This document shows, piece after piece, positions 59,810 through 64,000 of a stretch of 64,000 nucleotides of DNA. The position numbers and the translations under genes are program-made. Source of the DNA: Nageia nagi (lineage: Eukaryota > Pinophyta). The stretch lies in the NCBI GenBank assembly GCA_050084985.1, contig JBITNC010000001.1:44826001-44890000 (forward strand). The letters run 5' to 3'. Position 1 is the first letter of the stretch; every line of letters begins with the position of its first letter. A model generated the notes under the pieces. The model was given only the letters and a program-made list of their open reading frames with translations, made no database searches and had not been told where the DNA came from.

Positions 59810-62455
59810 TAAGTTTTTTTTTTTTTTTTTTTAATTTAACCAATGATATAGTGTACCAGGGTAACCTTAGTGAACCACTTATAGTTTACTAATGCTGGAA
59901 TAAAAATTGGGATTTTCTTAGGTAATGGTGACATAACATCAGTAGCATGCAAATAGTTTTTTATGGTGTTGGCACTTTGCACTCTTTGAGATGTGGTGTT
60001 TTCATTTATTTTTGTAGTTCCTTGATATCTCATGGATGACTATTTGTGATATGTTAGTTTGCATCTATTAGATAAATAATATTGAAAATAACTTGGAGTA
60101 GTTACCATTCCAATGCATCCTTTAGGTTATTTGTTTGCTGTTGGTAAAGGATTTGTGAAAATTCCAAGTTGGTTGTTATCAAAATGAATAGGGCTAATAT
60201 CATCCTTTACTTTCTTTGGAGTATCATTAATTCAAAGAGCCTTTTAATCAATGAGGTCCTATATAATATTTCTCAAAATCTACAATTTTTTATTAGGTGT
60301 CCTATGATAATTGAAAAATTCTTCAAATCTATAATTTTCAAGAATTTCATTTGGAAAATGATGTTAAACTATGGGTGGAATCTTAATGAGATATTTATCT
60401 AATAAGATATTTAAAATATCATTAATAATTTTATTTAATTTAGTGAAATTCCTTTTTGATGGAGACATCTTATTATAAGCTCTTACCATTGTTGCTACCT
60501 ATGTTGGAGATGTAAACTTTTTGCCTTTATGTTCTTGACTTTTTGGAGCTATTTATATTTTTGCAAGATACAAGGCTCCTTTTTAAGTATTTTTTCAATC
60601 AAATTTCCCAAAGTAATATCATCATGATCAAGTATCTCTAATTTGAACATTATCAACAAAGCAATTGTAAAAGTATCTTTTAAATTTTATTTAATAGTAG
60701 TAACTCTATTAGAAACTTTATTCCACATTTTCACAAAATTAGCTAAATATTTTCCATGTACTTACTTAATTTTACATAAATATTTGAATTCAATCATATT
60801 CTTAATGTTATATTTGAAATTGGCAATGAATTGCAACACAAGATCTTCATACCTATCAATACATTTTCAAGAAGAGCAAAATACCACTTCAATGCATCAT
60901 CTTTCAAGTTAATTAAAAATAATTTAGTAAGTATATCAAGATCATGGAGAAATTCAATAGCTTATTCTTGAAACTTTCTAACATGTATTATTGGATCTTG
61001 AAAACCAACAAACTTTGTAAACTTAATGCTCTTTTTACCAATGAAACTTTTACAAGCAATTCTATCACTCAAGATATTTTAAATAAGACAAGAAATCATC
61101 ATTATTATGAAACATTTTTTCAATTTTTTCAATTATTTCTTAAAGTATATAATTATGATTAGGATGAGTTATAGGAGTATATTGTGCAATAGAGGATTGG
61201 CCAATAGGTTGTGTTTGAGGTGGGACTATGGGTTATGAAATATGCTATGGAACTATAGGTTAACTAGCTTGAGGGGTTGGTGGAGGGGATTATGGAAGAG
61301 CATTACAATGAGGGATTGTTTTATTTTGAGGGTAAGGGGAAGCTATAGGTTGTGGAATGGGTATTTGAGCTTCTTATCTTAATTAAAATTCTATTAGTTT
61401 TATAAAGGGGCCAATTATATTAATTCTTTATTCTTTTATGTTATATAATAAGTCAAAAATGAGATTTATTATTGGTCATTAGTAGATTTTTGAAAGGTAT
61501 CCAAATCATGTTCCTATATAAGGATGTCAATTTTAATTTCATGTTACTTTTGAGTCCAATCAGGTTTTCTTTCATAAGCCCTATTAATTAAAGCATTAAT
61601 ATGATCACATACATTTTATGGTTCCTCAATTTTAGTTAAGATAGTCTTATTGTTATCATTATGAATGTAGTTATTGAGAGTACCTATTTCAGGTTGTTCG
61701 AGAAGACCCACCTAGTACCTAAGCTTCTTCATTATGTCCATATTTATCTTTCTTTGGCACCATTTATAGAGCTTCAGGAGGTATGGTTTCCATGATGTTA
61801 GTTCCCTATGAGCAATTTGATATAGCATCGACAATATGCTTTTTATTAATAAACACCCTCCATTTTGATAAACCTTCATTCTCATATTGAAATAAGGAAT
61901 TTTACAAAAGTAGAGTGCTATGATCCAAATCTAATAATTCATGTTTTGTTAAGATATTTATAATGTCTTCAACATTATTAGGAATAAAATATTCCATTCT
62001 ATCATTATGAGCCATTAATTACTTTAAATATTTAATATTTGTAGGAATAATATCTAGATTATCATTACTAGATTCATTTTCATATGTAGAAATATAGCTT
62101 TCTTGATTTACACTTTCAAATCATTGTCACCAAAGTCCATAGTGAATTTATTAGGGGTTTGGCCAATGATGTTCATGTGAAAACTAGAATTGACATATTC
62201 AAAATATTCTTCATCAGTTGTTATTTTATCATGTAGATGAGGTTTACAAAACTTAGGAGGGATATCAAGGTTAATCCTAATACTTCTTCTTATTTCCTCA
62301 AAATGAACCTCCCCTCTAGAAACCCTAGGTTGGTATTTAGTGAAGAATGTCTTAGGGACATAGGAAAAACAAACCCTAGTTCTATCATTTTGGTGGGATG
62401 CTATTATAAAAATATTAGGTAAAGGAAGGAAGATTAGTGTAAATGGATTCATGAC
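59810..62455 (-). pseudogene. gypsy gag-region remnant (plant OTA type), decayed
   Basis: Minus strand. An upstream segment (62452 down to about 61400) includes RVSRGEVHFEEIRRSIRINL and LSKWRVFINKKHIVDAISNC. A Pro/Gln-rich linker follows at 61380-61190. The gag core is near 61000-60840: FVGFQDPIIHVRKFQE, LDILTKLFLINLKDDALKWY (family: F...L...A..W). A later piece near 60400-60150, FEEFFNYHRTP then ILRNII-DLID-KAL and IFTNPLP, matches the histidine-rich C-x-YH...GH...C-x-x-L-x-x-x-I-x-DLID segment of plant gag. The end near 59836 is unclear. No protease or pol follows. Confidence 0.55.
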
Positions 62456-62930
62456 TCCGTAAAGAAGGATACCCTAGGTGGGTAACCTAGGTGTGTAGGA
62501 AACATCGGGTTCATTAGAAATGTAGACCCTAAATTATGTAAATAATAATATAAACATAAATAATTCTACTGAAGATTAATGTTATTCAAATATAATGATA
62601 AATAAATAAATATTATGCACCTATATATGATAAGGTAATCCTCAAGGTTAGGGAAATGCATATTAGCAATTTATAACAAATCACAATTTTTAATGATTTT
62701 TAATTTTTTAATTTCCTATTTTTGGACCCATCAACTTGAGCCTTGGTAGCCTAATTTTGGTGGGTTTATTTTTTTTCTTAGTTATATAGCCAAAATTCCA
62801 TATCTTTGATGCATATTTTATATAAATTAGCTAAGTATACCCCTACCAAATTCGTACCTAATTGCCTATATTTTATAATTTTTTTATTTTACTCAAGCAA
62901 ATTGCCACTTGGTACTAAATCCTTCAAGGA
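62456..62930. other. spacer, no gene recognised
   Basis: AT-rich sequence between the gag remnant and the right-hand repeat array. Possibly the leader or LTR edge of the gag-bearing element; no pairing repeat is available in the window. Confidence 0.35.
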
Positions 62931-63110
62931 AAAAAATGTAGATCTAAAGGATGCTTGAATATTCCCTAAGACACTCAAATGCTCTCTTGAGATGCTCTTC
63001 TCTCCATTACAAACACTTGACATCTCCATTACAAATGCTCAACTTCTCCCTACAGATGCTTAACTTCTCCTTGTAGATGCTTGACTTGTTTTAGTAGATG
63101 CTTCATTTTT
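62931..63110 (+). repeat. short tandem repeat (TAGATGCTTGACTTCTCC-like)
   Basis: Around eight imperfect copies of a 20-25 bp word built on AGATGCTTGAC/AAC followed by TTCTCC or CTCCATTACA. It leads directly into the larger repeat array. Confidence 0.6.
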
Positions 63111-64000
63111 TAGTAATTTAAACAAAATATGATATATAAATGATGAAATAAATTCAACATCAGATAGATCTCTTAGACATGCATCTTCATTGTCAAAGTA
63201 GATGCATGTATTTAGAGGTAAGATATCAAACATCTTCTAGAGCACAATTATGATCCAAAGGGGGTTGTGTGACCACTCATTTTGTATGTAATTGATGAGA
63301 TATATCCAATTATGAAATCATTTCATCATTTAGATATCATATTTGGTATAAATTAAAAAATTAAGTTTTAGAAACCTTTAACTTCATGAATATATGAAAT
63401 TTATTTTTATCTAAAGGGGGTCATTGCATATTCAGAGGCAAGATCTTGAGCATCTTATAGAGCTTAATTTTGACCCAAAGAGGGTCATTTGATAACTAAT
63501 TTTGTATGTAATTGATGATATATATCCAATGGTGAAGTTATTTCATCATTTGGATATCATATTTGGTCCAAATTACTAAAATTAAGTTTGAGCAACTTGT
63601 AACTTCAAGAATGTACTAAATTTATTTTTATTAATTTATACCAAATATGATATCTAAATGATAAAATAACTTCACCATTGAATATATCTCATCAAGTTCA
63701 TATGAAATGAGTTGTCACATGACCCCCTTTGGATCAAAATTGAGTTCTAGAAGATGCTTGACATCTTGCCTTTAAAGATGTGCATATGCATAACTATGCA
63801 GATAAGAATCTTCATTGTCAAACAAGGCATGTGTCTTTAGAGGCAAGACATTGAGCATATTATAGAGCTCAATTTTGATCCAAATGGGATTATGTGCCCA
63901 CTTATTTCACATGTACTCAATGAGATCTATCCAATGTTGAAGTTATTTCATCATTTAGAGATTATATTTGATATAAATTACTAAAATTAAGTTTGAGTAA
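63111..64000. repeat. array of direct and inverted ~200-bp repeats, continues past the window
   Basis: Shared words are TTATTTCATCATTTAGATATC, CATATTTGGTATAAATTA and TTTTGATCCAAAGGGGGT. Direct copies lie at about 63185-63400, 63405-63625 and 63800-64000. Reverse-complement copies lie at about 63111-63170 (partial) and 63630-63775. Adjacent direct and inverted units could form long hairpins. Confidence 0.8.

Noticed and set aside
62237-62422. Plus-strand open frame with MRFTKLRRDI start
   Set aside because: Antisense of the minus-strand gag-region remnant, whose frame is longer and better supported.

Overview
The window looks like intergenic plant DNA from a large, old, retrotransposon-filled nuclear genome. 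Plant features are TTTAGGG-type telomere-like repeats, Ty3/gypsy and Ty1/copia LTR elements with plant-type primer-binding sites, pentatricopeptide-like remnants and hAT/MULE-like DNA transposon remnants. The very AT-rich sequence, scarce CpG, absence of any intact long reading frame, and premature stops that nearly all read as CAG/CAA/CGA changed to TAG/TAA/TGA fit heavily methylated repeats decaying over a long time. A gymnosperm (conifer-like) is my best guess, but that is inference.

Layout. 1-5 kb: a decayed multi-exon gene of unrecognised type (1466-3173), then short tandem repeats. 5-10.3 kb: a hAT transposase fragment, a tRNA-like sequence beside a 39-bp polypurine minisatellite, and a minus-strand transposase-like pseudogene (5970-10330) whose 1.45-kb intron carries degenerate telomeric repeats. 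12.4-12.9 kb: a decayed PPR-like stretch. 15.1-16.6 kb: a non-autonomous DNA transposon with long terminal inverted repeats. 16.6-21.3 kb: featureless AT-rich DNA. 21.3-23.9 kb: a LINE tail plus an unrecognised ORF. 24.3-33.4 kb: two partial minus-strand copies of one LTR family with no visible coding content.

34-56.5 kb is a nest of LTR elements. A copia remnant lies at 34.2-35.5 kb. An old minus-strand gypsy gag (50.5 kb down to 35.65 kb) is split by a complete 13.8-kb plus-strand gypsy element (36014-49846, 5-bp target duplication ATACC). A 5.9-kb chromovirus-like gypsy element (50537-56472) sits just upstream of the same old gag. The 13.8-kb element has gag, protease, an extra RNase H-like domain ahead of RT, RT, RNase H, integrase, and a further sense-strand reading region of about 3.8 kb between pol and the 3' LTR. 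Its LTRs carry three 100-bp repeats, each with a decayed palindromic bZIP/CRE-like site.

56.5-64 kb: AT-rich DNA, an unrecognised ORF remnant, a minus-strand gypsy gag remnant (about 59.8-62.45 kb), and an array of direct and inverted repeats running off the right edge. No host gene that is likely to be functional was found. All coding calls are pseudogenes read by eye through stops and frameshifts, so boundaries are approximate unless flanked by LTR ends, TIRs or splice sites.
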